A stretch of 20,270 nt of DNA, taken from positions 1-20,270 of the forward strand of contig MSJH02000783.1 in assembly GCA_001931875.2 (NCBI GenBank), given 5' to 3'. This document shows positions 1 through 11,894 of the stretch, in pieces. Below the pieces are notes generated by a model. It was given only the letters and a program-made list of their open reading frames with translations, searched no databases and was not told the DNA's origin. The stretch is from Byssochlamys sp. IMV 00236. Its lineage: Eukaryota > Ascomycota > Eurotiomycetes > Eurotiales > Thermoascaceae. A program made the translations under genes and the position numbers. The number at the start of each line of letters is the position of its first letter. Position 1 is the first letter of the stretch.

Positions 1-31
<31 letters not shown>

Positions 32-101
32 AAAAACTGACAGCTAAAAAAAAGAGAGAGAAAAAGTAAAATGTCCATATCGTGATGTCATTATTGCTTC
101 A
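1..101. repeat. Poly-A run and A-rich 3' flank of DOP1
   Basis: The window opens with 30 consecutive A residues, followed by A-rich and AG-rich sequence up to the DOP1 stop codon at 102. On the DOP1 (minus) strand this is the downstream flank, a T-rich stretch. No coding frame is visible. A homopolymer exactly at the start may also mark a contig end. Confidence 0.6.
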
Positions 102-3100
102 TCAAGTCTCAGTATTCGGCGAGTCTACATCCCCTTCAAGCATGTCATTCAGTAATAGACTTTCAATGAACGGCAAGTCAGGTTTAGCCAGTGTGAAGGA
201 GGCCTGGTATACGTAAAGTCCGATTTGCTCAATAAAGAAGGAAAGTTGGTGAATTGAGCCAATACTATGCATGGTCAGCATTGGACGCCTTAGAGACCCA
301 GATGATGGTGTTGTTGTTTCATTTAGTGACAAACTAGAAAAGTCCTAATGTATGTATGAGTAAGGCTATATATATATATATAAGACACGCTCAATTACCA
401 AAGTAGTAGGCACGGCCACCATTTTTTCATTTAGTAGTTCCATGATCGGAGTGGGGCCGAGATCAGGACGCTTAATGAGCGTTTCGACAGTATCTCGGAT
501 AAAGATCCACTGATATCTTTTTTTTTTTTTTTGGTCAGTATCTTTTGTGTTAAGAGTTTAACTTACATTTGAAACGCGTCTAGCTCTAAAGTACACAATA
601 AATCCAAAAATTTGCATCCAGCTAAAGCAATCTGGGCTTCTTCCGGTCTATTATCAAAGTCATTGTAAACAAGCGAATTAAACAGCCTCATCTACAAACA
701 AAAAAAAGAAGTGAGGTCTAGAACATGTATGCTTTGCATGATGGATTACCAATTCTGTAATCAGGACCGGCCAGAAATTCATAAGATGTTTTTGAGAAAA
801 TCGAACAAGCATAATACGTAAACATAAATAAATCTCAATGTGCACCACTTCTCCGTGTTCTAATTTTAGCATTTCCACAATCTTTTCCTGGATGATTGGC
901 AGCTGCGGTACATACTGATCGACAGTACCTGCAAACAATACAAATGAAAGGCGTCGCAAATTGAGCGCTGCATTCAATGCTTCTTGGTCCTTGTTTGAGA
1001 AAAATGTTGTCGAAGGCGAGATCGTGATGCGACCCATCAATTCAGTGAATCTCTCCTTTTCGATGGAAAATGCAGTCTGAATGATTGCCTTCCATTTTTT
1101 GGCAGTGGATACATTCATGTAAAAGAATCTGCTGTCGATGAATACTTCCCATATTTCCTTTCGCCATGTCTTGTAAGTGAATGGCATATATGCCATTTCA
1201 CACAACTGGTTTAAGATGATGGTGCTTTTACTACAAAATAACTCTAGGTTAAATGAGCTATTCCTTGACGATATTTACCTTTTAGATTTCAAAGCAGGAA
1301 CGATGACGTAGTAAATTAAGTTGCTCAGGAGTGAATTTATCTTGTCACTGTCACCTACTAATTGACGAAGCCTGGGAATCACTCGATTCGCAAAGTATTG
1401 GTTGATTTGGTTAATAAGACTGTCTTCTCTTGTCTTCCAGCTTGCTTTCTTTTCCATATCAGACACATTGCTCGTCGACAAATTCTTCTCTTCAAACAGA
1501 GTAGATGAATCAGCTGTATGAACTGAGGATCCATCATCATTTGCGCTTTCGTCGTAAACCGTGGTTGGACGTCTCATCCAAAGGCTCTGGTCAAGGGCTT
1601 TACCAGCGATCAAGATGCAGTAATCAATGCAGCGCTGATATAGATCCTGTGCATCTCGACGAATCCGTCTATCTTTCTCGTATCCCTCTGATAAGCTCAG
1701 TTCTTCCAATGCGACCGTTAGGAAACGCATTAAACCTGGCAATAAGGCCTTGAATGTGCTTGCTTGAGAGAGATAATCCTTGGCAAATGAGTGAATAATG
1801 GGCCACAAGATGACCACAGACTCTGGCTTTTTCATATATCCACAGTATATTTCTGCAAATCGAAGTAAAGACGTATCTGTGCTATTTAAACAAGTTAGCC
1901 AAGGTTACGAATGGAATAATCCCATGATGTTTACAGCTTGCCCTGTCTAAGGATCTTTCTCTTTCTATTCTGATATGTTCCTGGTGTTCGCTGTCGAATA
2001 CTGTCGAGCAAAATGGAGACTATATACTCTGATGTGCTTGAAGGTGTGCCCGATAAGACATCCAGTGGCAAATAATTAAATTCTCTTTCGTCCATCTGCT
2101 GTTGTTCTAGCTCTAGAGCCAAAGGGTTTTCAATGAAAAATATTTCTGTGAATGCCTCAACATAATCCACTGCCGAGTACTTGAATAGTTTTTCAAAAAT
2201 CGCTTCTAGTCTACCCTTTACTTGATCCGCTGCATAAGAAAAGCTATGTAAAATGGCTTCTACTTTAGCGTGACCCAAGGATCGAATCGTTTTCTGTGAC
2301 CATTCTGGTTTCCTGAATACTTTCCAAATATCGAGAAGGATATGCAAGATGACAGGTAATTGATACAAGACAACATCTTTTGGCTATTTTGAAAATATTG
2401 TTTTAGATGGCTTTTTTACTACCATGTTTCGTTACCTTTTCATATCTTTGGTTTTCATGAACAAACTGTGCAAAACCAGATAAATTTGAGTTTTCAGATA
2501 ATCGAGGAATAGGCATAAGACAAGCACTGCTTGTAAACCAATCATCACCAATGCTCTTCTCTGTCAAACAAAACATGATCATTTTTTCTAATCCTGCCAA
2601 CAAGAGTAGAATCTCCTTTTCTGCTCCCTCGGAAGAAACGCAAGCGGATGGCTTCTCATGAATCATGATGTTGATCACATTGCATCGCAGATAAACTTGA
2701 TGACAGATGCAGATCAGGACAGGGACGATCATATGCTGGAACCCGTGTTTGATATATGGCAAAACAGCCACCAAAAAGTCCATCCAGTGAGACAAAACAG
2801 CTCGATTGCTGGACATGGCAAGTGCATCGGTTACAGCCTTGACAAAGAGATCAGAGCAGGACTGGATGAGTAACATGGCCTCGTTTGTTTCTGGTTCGGT
2901 CTTGTGCACTACCTCGCTTTCTACAGAAAGCCGTCGCTGATGCTCCCTTGCATGATATGCATTAGCAGCTGTTATGGCGAATGTAGCATGGAGTAAATGG
3001 AGTAGCTTTTGTTGCAAGTCAAAGTTCTCATTCATGATACAAAAGATGAGCTTATTTAAGCAACTAAGCTGGACTTTTTCGACAAGACTCATACTGACAC

Positions 3101-6100
3101 GATCCAACTTGGAGACAAGCAGGTGTAAAAGATCCACAACGTGCAGTTGGATACTGCGTACAGCATTTTGCATACTTGAATGCTTTTGACTTGGTTCGCT
3201 TTCCAAGTATCTTATACAGACAAGTATTAAAACATCCAGGAATGTAAGCGTAGATGTACTGGCGCTCATGTCGAATAATGAAGATTGAACTGCGTTTGCT
3301 ATTGCTCCTTCAGGGCTGACAAAATGGCTCTTGCAGTCTTTTAATGCGCCTTGACCACCAAATTGAAACAAGTATGTCAGTGTGGTAAAGATGTAATCAG
3401 TAATGTCTGTATCAAATGGCTTGGCGTATATAAAATAATGAATATCTGTTGTCATGATCTGCTGCTGGCTCTTTAGTGATTGGTTATTCCATTCTGCTTG
3501 GTACACTGTTGCTTGACGCATAATCTTTTTATCCAATAATGCCAAAATAAATGGCTCAAGAATACGCACGTAGCTCTTCAAATGAGCACGAATCCAACTT
3601 TCACCTATCCTTTTTTTTATGGCACAGTCATCAAGTAAGTCTAGAACGAGCATCATCGGTCGTGAAAATGTTAAACTGGCTTCAGGTATGCTTTCAGAGA
3701 GTTCCCAAAGGATACCAAACTTTTCAAAGTTCTCTATGTTATCTTGGGATATAAGATAATTGGAAACAATCGTTTCAACCTGATGAGGGAGCGAGACTTG
3801 GATGGTAAGCCAAATGAGCTCCACGGTTCGCATATGGAGTAGTTGTGTGGAAGGTGATAGAAATGTCCAAAGCTTATCAATGACTTTTTTCACTTCTGGC
3901 ATGTTTTTGAGTACGGATATATCAACAAGGCGTTCTCTTTTCACAAGTTGAACTAGTGTCGATAAACTGGTATCAACTAGCCCGAACGCATGAACCTGCT
4001 GACTACAGTTTAAAAGCGCTTTTGTAAGAGCAGTGCTAACCGTATGGCTCTCGTCTGTATATTTTGCCATATAGCTAATTGTTGTACATGCACTCAGCAA
4101 AACTTGCTCTAGATGATGCTCAATATGAGTCAGCCGCTTTCCTTCAGCGCCTACATCAATACCGCTCAAAGGATCTTCTGGAAGCGTTATGTAACTATTG
4201 ATAAGTTCGACTAAAAACTTGACGAGATTGTCGATCACTTCTTTTACCAAGTCTGAACCGCGTAATGGCTCGAAATCAGGCCGCTTTTGAATTTGAAACT
4301 GTATTAGTTTTGCTGTATGTTGAATTGATAAGTCTCCGTCGTCTTCATCAGGAAGATTCTTTGTCTCATTATCTTCATGATTGTCTGTCTGATGTTGCTG
4401 CTGCTGCTGCTGCTGTTGTTGTTGTTGCTGCTGTTGTTGTTGGTCTTGGTATCCGTAATATTCTCGTGCATAATCAATTACATTCGTTTCACCCTGTTTA
4501 AATCGTCTTTTGTGATCGTGTGTCTGCTGCTGTTTGAGAAATACAAATTCTGGTATTTGCTCTAAAATGATCAAAACAAGCGAAAGACACTCGTTTACTT
4601 GTGCTAGGATGTCGATAAATTCAGCACTTTTCAAGGATTCCTGAAGTTTCTTTGTCAACACTGCTAATAGTAAAGGAAAATGAACTTGTTTGATTTCCTC
4701 GTCTGTCAGCTTGAATGTTTTGAAAGCAAATTCTGCCAGCTGCAGGTTTTCTAATGAATGACGCTGCTTATTTGAAGGAAAATTCGTATCTAAACATTCA
4801 AATAACTTCATGTAGATCAAGTAAGGCTCCATCATATCCATCCACATGTTGGCTGATTGAATCACTTCATGATTAGATTGTAGTTTTTGTAAACTGACTA
4901 ATGAGTCCATAAATATGTTATTTACAATAGGCTGTCCAATTTCTGATTTGTCCATTAAAGAAATAAGCATTTTGTAGGGCCTTTGTAGATCAACTTCATC
5001 CTGATGTAGCATTCCGCGTATTGCCTGTATAGCTGCCTTTTCTGCAAACGTACTAAAGTAAACAAGTTGAGCCTGTGTTGATCCTTCTGATCCTAATAGC
5101 CAAGCATACAATCGTCTGTTGAGTGACATGTCTTTTCTTAACACAATACCCAGTGCAGATTTCATGAGAATGACCAAATCCTCATGGGGTATCATACGGT
5201 GCCTCAATACAAAGTTTTGTACAAGTAGTTCTAATAATCCTCTTTGCACCAGTAGCTGCTGATCCTGAAGTGTGGCTGCAAACGCACGGATCATCAAACT
5301 GACATTTTCTTTTCCGCCTATGACAAGAGCTACATCTTCTCGGTTGGTGATTTTGGGTAATTTGCGTAATAGATAGTTGAGGGCTGGTGGACGAAGTCCA
5401 GGGTTGCTGATCATGACGAGCCACATACATGAATAAAAAAAGGGTAACTCTACTGTCTCTGACAACCTTTCCATCATGGCTACAACCTATATAAATATAA
5501 CTTAATTATGCATATTCACACATCACGTCGCTTGAATGATTTACTTTATCGAAATACTCGCTTCCTTCCTCTTCCAAAGCAGGTAATAACGCAATGATAA
5601 ACCCACGAAGAGCAGATCGTAATTGTCCATTTAACGGGAAATAATAAGTCTCAAAGATGGATAAAAGTTGTGGCTAAGCATAATGAATTAGTCTTTCTCT
5701 TTGTTAAAGTGAGCTACTGCTACTACTACCTTCACATGTGTTGCTGCAAATTGTACAAAGGGGAATAGCCCAGTTGACCACAGTGCCAAGTCTTCTACTA
5801 GTTGATTTGGCTATATGTAATAAGGTAAGAGCGAGGATAGATCATGACATAGAGTAATAATAACAAACCCCAATTGTTTTCAGAACGAATGCATATACTT
5901 CCAAGGTTTTTTGATGTACACCAGCGGGAAATCCTGGGTTTAAACATTGGGCTAATCTCTTGGCAACCAGTTGTTTACGTGGGATAATCGGAAACTGAGG
6001 GTAAGCTTGAAAGGACTGTTGAATAAAGAAGTAAGTCATGATGTATTGCTGCACTTATGTCTGTTTACTTTTAATAGTCTACCGAGAAAAGAAATAATAT

Positions 6101-6283
6101 CTGCCCACTCATAAACTGCGTCAAACGATTGTAGGTTCTTTTCTATAAGCTGAACATATTTACGAAATCTCGGGTCATTTTGGTAACCTATAAGAATTGC
6201 GTGATTGGTATAATCGAGCAAGTTAAAAAGCTTTTAACTTTACTTTGCTCTTTCGATGACTGACCTACAAAAGATTGAAGCAT
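102..6283 (-). CDS. DOP1: DOP1/Dopey family protein, 12 exons
   Basis: Dopey proteins act with MON2 and the Neo1/ATP9-type flippase in endosome–Golgi trafficking. Exons, 5' to 3' on the minus strand: 6283–6244, 6187–6069, 6015–5869, 5810–5730, 5673–5545, 5486–2436, 2383–1935, 1881–1279, 1230–750, 691–567, 516–399, 344–102. All eleven introns are GT–AG, 48–58 nt, and every phase closes, giving about 1861 aa; yeast Dop1 is about 1700 and animal DOP1 about 2300–2500. The N-terminus carries the Dopey_N pattern: DPRFRKYVQLIEKNLQSFD, then EWADIISFLGRLLK, then KRLAQCLNPGFPAGVHQKTL. The 3-kb central exon is alpha-helical in character and contains 16 glutamines (about residues 521–536) followed by an acidic stretch. 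The C-terminal part (LDAFQIYQWIFIRDT) also looks like the family. The start ATG at 6283 was chosen because splicing its 13 codons to 6187 restores the frame; the open frame beginning near 6221 has no ATG. There are no frameshifts or internal stops. Confidence 0.93.
4395..4442 (-). repeat. CAG/CAA repeat encoding polyglutamine in DOP1
   Basis: Sixteen consecutive Gln codons, a mixture of CAG and CAA, lie inside the large DOP1 exon and are followed by His-Gln and an Asp/Glu-rich segment. The frame is kept. The mixed codons suggest a stabilised repeat that probably encodes a disordered linker. Confidence 0.9.
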
Positions 6284-6853
6284 AAGCTCACTATTGTAGA
6301 CTGTTTAACTTTATAGGCGTATATTACTTTTAACAGATATATCCATATTCACTTTTTACAAGAGCTGATCAATTACTGTACTCATGAACAAGAAAAAAGG
6401 GGAAAGAGAAGACAAGAGACGTGCATGCAGAAATCCCATTTATGTATAGAAACTCCGAACGATAGTTGCTAGAGGAGTGCCGATAATTTTGATGTGCATA
6501 TGATCATCTTAAAAGATAAAGTACAATCAACTTATTGCAAAGCTATTCGAATCAAATAACAATGTACAAACACACGATTTTTAACTGACACAAACAATGG
6601 ATAATCACAAAATTAATAGGAATATAGCGTTTGCAATAAATAAAAAGTCTTGTTTATGAAATTGTTGTCAGCTTGATGTTTGCTTGATATTTTTACAATT
6701 AATCAATCAATAAAGTCACGATGTTTTCAAAACCATTGTAGATGCCGAATGCTTTCCAGAATCAAATTGTGCTATCTTCTTTCGCTCAAATAATAAAGGT
6801 ATGTACAATTGATGGAGATTTAAAGGTCATGAAGCTTAATTTTCGATGGTAGC
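6284..6853. other. Intergenic region between DOP1 and the unrecognised gene
   Basis: This AT-rich stretch of about 570 bp lies between the DOP1 start (minus strand) and the first ATG of the broken gene at 6854 (plus strand), so it should hold both promoters. No RNA gene, long repeat or further coding frame stands out. Confidence 0.5.
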
Positions 6854-9363
6854 ATGTCTAATTTTAAAGCAAAACAAAAAAGCAGGTTCACAGCGTTTAC
6901 TTATACATATGCTCCAGTACTTGGTAAACGAAAGTTAACTGAGGAAGAATCACTGATCATCAAATGAACAAAGGTTCATCACAATAACGACCCACAATAC
7001 AGAAAATACTTTGATGATTCTATGCGAAACTTTCTTAATAACAGTATTATTAACATAATACAAAAAAGAGTATCATTAGAAAATGAGTTAAGAAAGCTTC
7101 AAGCGAAGCTTGAAGAATCAACAAGTTTGCCAAGGGGAATAATTTCAATGGTAGCAGATTTAGCAGGCCTAGAAAGAAGTGTAATGACTGATTACATGGA
7201 AAAGAATGGCGAAAAAAGAAACCATCTGCAGTGGGTAGACTTTGTGAAAGAAAATTTTGAGACTACTGCAGCAAATCTGAAAGAAAGAAATCTGGCTTTT
7301 CCACCAGAAGCGTCGTCATCGAAAACGGAATCAACTGCCGCCCCAAAAGAATGTGAATATAGAACTTGTTCTATATCATTAAAAAAATAACAAGAAAAGG
7401 CCTGTCTGCAGGCATTGCAGATACAGTAAACAATAAAATGAAAGAATCCATGATCAAAGTAAGCAACTATCGCTGTAGATTCTTTTTTATTATACAAATG
7501 ATGACCTTGACAATAAAAAACAATGCCTTTGTTACAAGCAATGGCCAAGTGGTGCTACAAGAGACGCAAGGATATGACATCCGAAAACTACTGCCAGCAA
7601 AATTTTTTGAACAGAACCAGATGGCGCCATTATTGTCAGCTTTGCCTCTGTCAACCGAAGCAATAGAGCATCATGCAGAAGAACTTTCTTTGCTCTTTAC
7701 AGAGCAACACCTACATTTGATACACTCTTACTACTTTGGAACGAATGGCCCAAACCAAAGGAACCTGGAAAAACACTCTGTTGAAGTGCCATGTTCAAAG
7801 AATTAAACATTACAAAAGGTTCATATCATCAGAAAGAAATCCACAATGAAGAAATGTCGATAGCTTTGACCTCTATAATCACAAACACCAAGAATATGTG
7901 AAGTGATAACACCATATTAAAAAAAGCTTCTAGATCATCTTTTGAATGTTTTATTAAAATTACACTTGGCTGAACACAGAGCTGCAGAATACAGCGAATA
8001 TATCAAAAGTATCAAAGAGAAACCAAAATCGACAACAGTGGCAACATCATCAGTAAGCAATTCTTTTTCTACAATTGACCACAAACGATACGTTCTTCGC
8101 TCAGAATACAAAAAGCTCAATAAATTAGAGCGTAAATTAGAGAACATTGATGATGAAGATAAAAGGCAACATTATGAAAGAAGAATAATACGAGGGCATG
8201 ACAGGATAACTTATCTCAAAAGTTTACCAAAGAAAACAGTTTTGGTAGGTTTTCGTACAAATATAAAGGGAATAGAAAATTAATTACTTATCTATGTAGT
8301 CTAATATTAGTGATGTAGCAGCGAATGAAACCAGTAATAATGATGAAGCTAGCAAGAAATATAAAGATGATGCCAGTAGAAGCCGTCTGTCTTGTTTACA
8401 ATCAGCTGCAAAGCATCTTCTTTTTTCATCTTGCACAGACATCACTAGAGACGACATTCAACGAGAGGTATCAGATACCAGTGAAAAAGAGTTACAAACA
8501 CTGATGTTAATAGCTCAAACATTACAGCCTTACATCCCTGATGAGCAAAATCGCTTTGCTGTAGCGCGTCAAATTCCCTTTTGCATTCTTGCAAACGACA
8601 TTCTACGAGCGACAGGATATGCAAAACTTACTCGTCAGCTCTTTTCTCTACCACACCTCTCGCATTTGAACGCCTTACAAGTCAATGCGCCATCTTTGTG
8701 TCAAATGATGACAACAGGTCCGGTTACATTGCTTATCTCGGATTTTAACCAAAAGGCAATCGATTCGATCGAATGTGCTCGATCGAACAAGGACGCAGTA
8801 TTCTGCCCCATCTTTGATATGAACGAAATCACAAATACATGCAATTCATATAAATTAAAATTCGCCCACAGCATACAGATTCTGCCAGGGCTCAAGATCG
8901 CAAGGATTCTAGGAACTACAACAAAAAAACATTTTGACCTTTTATTGAAGAAGCCACTGTCGTATACGCAGAGGATAGTCCAAGATCCGAATGCCGTAGA
9001 ACAACATCAGAAGGGATTAGCCATTTTACAAGCCGAAATCATTAATTCACAGCAAGAGCTTAACAAAGCCCAAGCTACACTAGAAAAACTGCGAGAATCT
9101 GATCAGAAAGTTGCCCTTGGTGCCAAGATCAAGCTTCATATCCGCCTTTCAGTAGCTTATAAGTCAAACCTTGAGTCAAGCATAAAACGCGAGACAAGCT
9201 TAATAGCAAATACAAGATCAGCAGAGAGAGTTGTTTCTGAAAGATGTAAGGGATTAAGAGGCACTCTCAAGAGGATTCGCACGAGTAAAAGCTTATGTAG
9301 CGTATCAAACCTCTTCTTTTGTTTGCTTGTTTACGTTTGGTAGGAAATACAACCTCCATTTAG
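6854..9363 (+). pseudogene. Broken multi-exon gene of unknown family, with C-terminal coiled coil
   Basis: I do not recognise this family. A coding-like path is: 6854–about 7363, a one-base frameshift, on to 7425; 7479–7548; 7615–about 7757, a one-base frameshift, on to 7897; 7927–8244; 8300–9284; 9344–9363. Introns would be 53, 66, 29, 55 and 59 nt, all GT–AG. In-frame TGA codons occur at 6965 and 7847. With these two stops and two frameshifts it is probably a pseudogene, although homopolymer sequencing errors could explain part. The hypothetical product is roughly 800 aa. It has a charged N-terminal helix (RVSLENELRKLQAKLEE), a segment with WNEWPKPK, a basic helical part (RSEYKKLNKLERKLE), a Cys-containing region (VFCPIFDMNEI) and a coiled coil near the end (QAEIINSQQELNKAQATLEK). 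The 55-nt intron 8245–8299 is the best supported, because the frame is strong on both sides. It could be a host gene or a mobile-element ORF. Confidence 0.5.
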
Positions 9364-9392
9364 TGCTTATATTCGTTACGAGCTCACTGTTT

Positions 9393-9440
9393 TGTTTTGT
9401 TTTTTTTTTTTTTTTTTTTTTTTTTTTGTTTTTTTTTCCT
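9393..9440. repeat. Long T tract (A tract on the minus strand)
   Basis: This is an almost pure T run, interrupted by single G residues, with TTTTG units on its left side. On the minus strand it is an A tract lying directly after the integrase relic, so it could be a simple repeat or the trace of a polyadenylated retrocopy. Confidence 0.75.
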
Positions 9441-9479
9441 CGTCTTTTTCTTTACTAGAATTTTTCAAGTCATTCATGC

Positions 9480-9760
9480 TACAGTCGAGCATTAATGTAA
9501 AAGGAAACGTTTTGGTGCGTCCATTTACTTTACCCTTTAAGAAGAGTTGTGTAGACGGTACATATAAATCCCATTCAGCTTTAGCACCCCTCGATTTGCT
9601 TGACAGCATTTATGACAGACTGTATCCGATGTTCGATTACCCCGTTGGTTCTTGGATGGTAACTAAATATGAGTCTATGATCATTATCAGCATTTCAGCT
9701 GGCATTTATATAGACTCATTCATAAACTTACCTCCAATTTATAGGAGATCTAAAGGGACT
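9480..9760 (-). pseudogene. Ty3/gypsy-type integrase relic
   Basis: Minus-strand frames show, in order, a segment resembling GGKFMNE (the region after the second catalytic Asp, 9720–9740), then HRLIFSYHPRTNGVIEHR (about 9630–9680), then AEWDLYVPSTQLFLKGKVNG and FPFTLM (about 9495–9590). The order and motifs are those of the C-terminal half of a gypsy-like integrase core, in which YHPRTNG-VE is typical and is followed by a W-D-Y/L-P motif and PF-LM. The pieces are in different frames, so at least two frameshifts and several stops have destroyed it. No LTR, reverse transcriptase or protease was found nearby, so only a fragment survives. A plus-strand open frame over the same bases is taken to be a shadow. 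Confidence 0.7.
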
Positions 9761-9910
9761 TACGCTACTGTGAGAACCGAATGGAAGAGTGCATCCCGTA
9801 GTAGCTCTTGTATGTTCCTTAAAGTCGCTCTCTCTGGTTCTTGTAGAAGGGCAACTGATACCATTTTTGGCATCTGTTACCATTGATACTATCATTGCAT
9901 GCATATGCAA

Positions 9911-10468
9911 GTTTCAATGATTTATTATATATTATTTATTATTCATTATTCATTATATATCGCATATTTAGTCTTTTCAAATAGTATAAATATCCCAGAG
10001 TATTTTTGAAATACACAATATCTTATTCTCATATCACAATAACTACTCTTATATTATCTTATATCTTAAGCAACATTTGGCTTATATGACTTCTTCATTT
10101 TATTTTTTTACTTTATCACTCAAGACTTAGCATTATATTGCTCTATATTGATCTTATATTAAGATCTGATATTCACTATAACACCAAATTCTATTCAAAA
10201 ACCATATATCAACACCTTTCCCTTAATACATCCAGTAACACAGCTGATAATCAACTAATCTTTTGTGACGATTGATCCGATATTGCCAAGGCGCTATACA
10301 GATTAAATACTAGCTTCTCAACCTGTGAGCTTATTATAGCTTTAATTTCACCTGTTAATATCAATAAAAAATACTCTTGTAAGTTCAATCAGTACCAATA
10401 TTTGTAAAATAGTCGACCCGTTTTTAAAAACGCGTGCCCTTCAAGCACACACATTTGCTTTATTTAAA
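9911..10468. other. AT-rich intergenic region
   Basis: This very AT-rich stretch has short irregular repeats such as TTATTATTCATTATTCATTATATAT near its left side. It lies between the integrase relic and the 3' end of the dehydrogenase gene. I see no coding frame and no RNA gene. Confidence 0.5.
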
Positions 10469-11279
10469 TTACCAAACAATTGTCTCTCCTGTATAGTCCA
10501 AGAAACCACCGTTATCCTTTGAGGTAAGATTTTCAATTGTGGATAGCATTCCCTTGATAGATACATCTGATGTAATATGAGCATTAGGACCACCCATATC
10601 TGTTTGCACCCAGCCAGGATGAGCGGAATATACAATAAAGTTCTCTTCAGCGAGCTGAAGTGATTGTAGCTTGGTAGCCATATTCAAGCCAGCCTTAGAA
10701 ATCCTATAGGCAGCTGCTTCTTGCATATCTGAGCCTCCAATAGAGCCAGCACGAGATGAAATGTTCACAATCTTCTTGATATGTTCTTGACCGCGTTTAC
10801 GAAGCAAAGGTAGGAAGGTATTTGTAGTCTCAACAACACCAGCGACGTTGGTTTCAAATGTTTTCATTAGTTCATCCTTGTTCCTATTACAAAGTCAATA
10901 ACAAAGCAGATTATGAATGCACTTGTTACTTACGTTTCCTTGATGAATCTCCAGGATAAGGCAATACCTGCATTGTTGATCAAGACGTCAATACCATTAG
11001 GAGCATGCTTGGAGATCTCATCAACAGCGCTCTATTTATATTACAATGGTTAAGACATCTGTTCATGCTCACCTTTTCGCATCTTACCTTTAAAGATTGT
11101 TCATTTGTTGTATCGAGTTTGATAGAATAGACCTTTTTATTGTCAACTAAATTCTTTAGTTCCTCTGCTTGATCAGGGTTACGAGCACAGGCAAATACTG
11201 TGTTGCCCTTTGCAGAGAGCTGCTTTACGAATTCAAGACCAAGACCTCGGGAAGTTCCAGTGACAACGTAGATAGACAT
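10469..11279 (-). CDS. Short-chain dehydrogenase/reductase, 3 exons
   Basis: This is a classical Rossmann-fold NAD(P)H-dependent oxidoreductase. Exons on the minus strand: 11279–11088, 11031–10934, 10883–10469; introns of 56 and 50 nt, GT–AG. The product is 234 aa, slightly shorter than the usual 250. The cofactor motif TGTSRGLG lies at residues 7–14, NNAG near residue 84, NISSRAG holds the catalytic Ser, and the YxxxK pair is in AAYRISKAG. PGWVQTDMGG matches the C-terminal PG motif of the family. The sequence resembles the cytosolic sniffer/C-factor-like carbonyl reductase branch, but the substrate cannot be told from sequence. The reading frame is intact and there is no signal peptide or membrane segment. 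A TATA box lies about 45–55 bp upstream of the start. Confidence 0.9.
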
Positions 11280-11322
11280 TTAATAACAAAAAAAGACTGA
11301 TCTATACAAAGTAAAATGGGTG

Positions 11323-11332
11323 TATTTATATA
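11323..11332 (-). promoter_or_regulatory. TATA box of the dehydrogenase gene
   Basis: TATAAATA is preceded by TA on the minus strand, ending 44 bp upstream of the ATG at 11279. This is a normal place for a TATA box with a short leader. Confidence 0.55.
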
Positions 11333-11894
11333 CAATTGAAGGCATAAATCGCGGCAACTGCATGATAAATGAGGGATAAACACATTACGAAACTTACCTT
11401 AAAAATCGCGACGGATTACCAATACTGGTAGACATCTCCGCTTAGTAGCCGTTTTAATAGCGATTCGTTGAAAGTTCTTTACCGTTACGGTTGGTTATTT
11501 TCTAGTCTTTAACTTGAATATTAGCCGCAGATATGCTGCTTTTGTTTCTTTAAAAATGACAGTTCTCATCAGGGCTGTCGGATTTAATTGTCCCATCCGG
11601 GGCTTCTTTTTACTGAGTATTGTGAAAGTGTTCCATACTAGAAACTCTAATAGTATCTTAAGAAATTTGGGAAAACTAGTTGACCATTGTACAGTGTCCT
11701 GACAAAAATTTTGGCCGTTTCTTAAAAGTCAGTTTTTTTTTAATGCTATTAAAGACTTAGCAATAAAGGAAATGACTCTTTTGTAGCTTGGTTACAGTTA
11801 TAAGATAGCGCAAATGGTGACGAAAGGTCAGCTAAATTAGAATATTGAAAAAAAAAAATAAGAGGTGTAATGCAATTTTTGGATTTTTATTGAT

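Noticed and set aside
4265..4565. Plus-strand frames rich in Leu, Ala or Val opposite the DOP1 glutamine tract
   Set aside because: They are translations of the complementary repeat; DOP1 is clearly coding on the other strand.
5182..5430. Minus-strand frame with Cys pairs resembling a zinc cluster
   Set aside because: It overlaps the large DOP1 exon in another frame, and the fungal Zn2Cys6 spacing is incomplete.
7366..7806. A 146-codon uninterrupted plus-strand frame as a separate gene
   Set aside because: Its later part is better explained as a shadow. A spliced path in other frames gives coding sequence joined by normal GT–AG introns and continues into the strong exon at 7927–8244.
9392..9886. 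A 164-codon plus-strand frame starting in the T tract
   Set aside because: The opposite strand carries ordered integrase motifs, and the first third of the plus frame is translated homopolymer.
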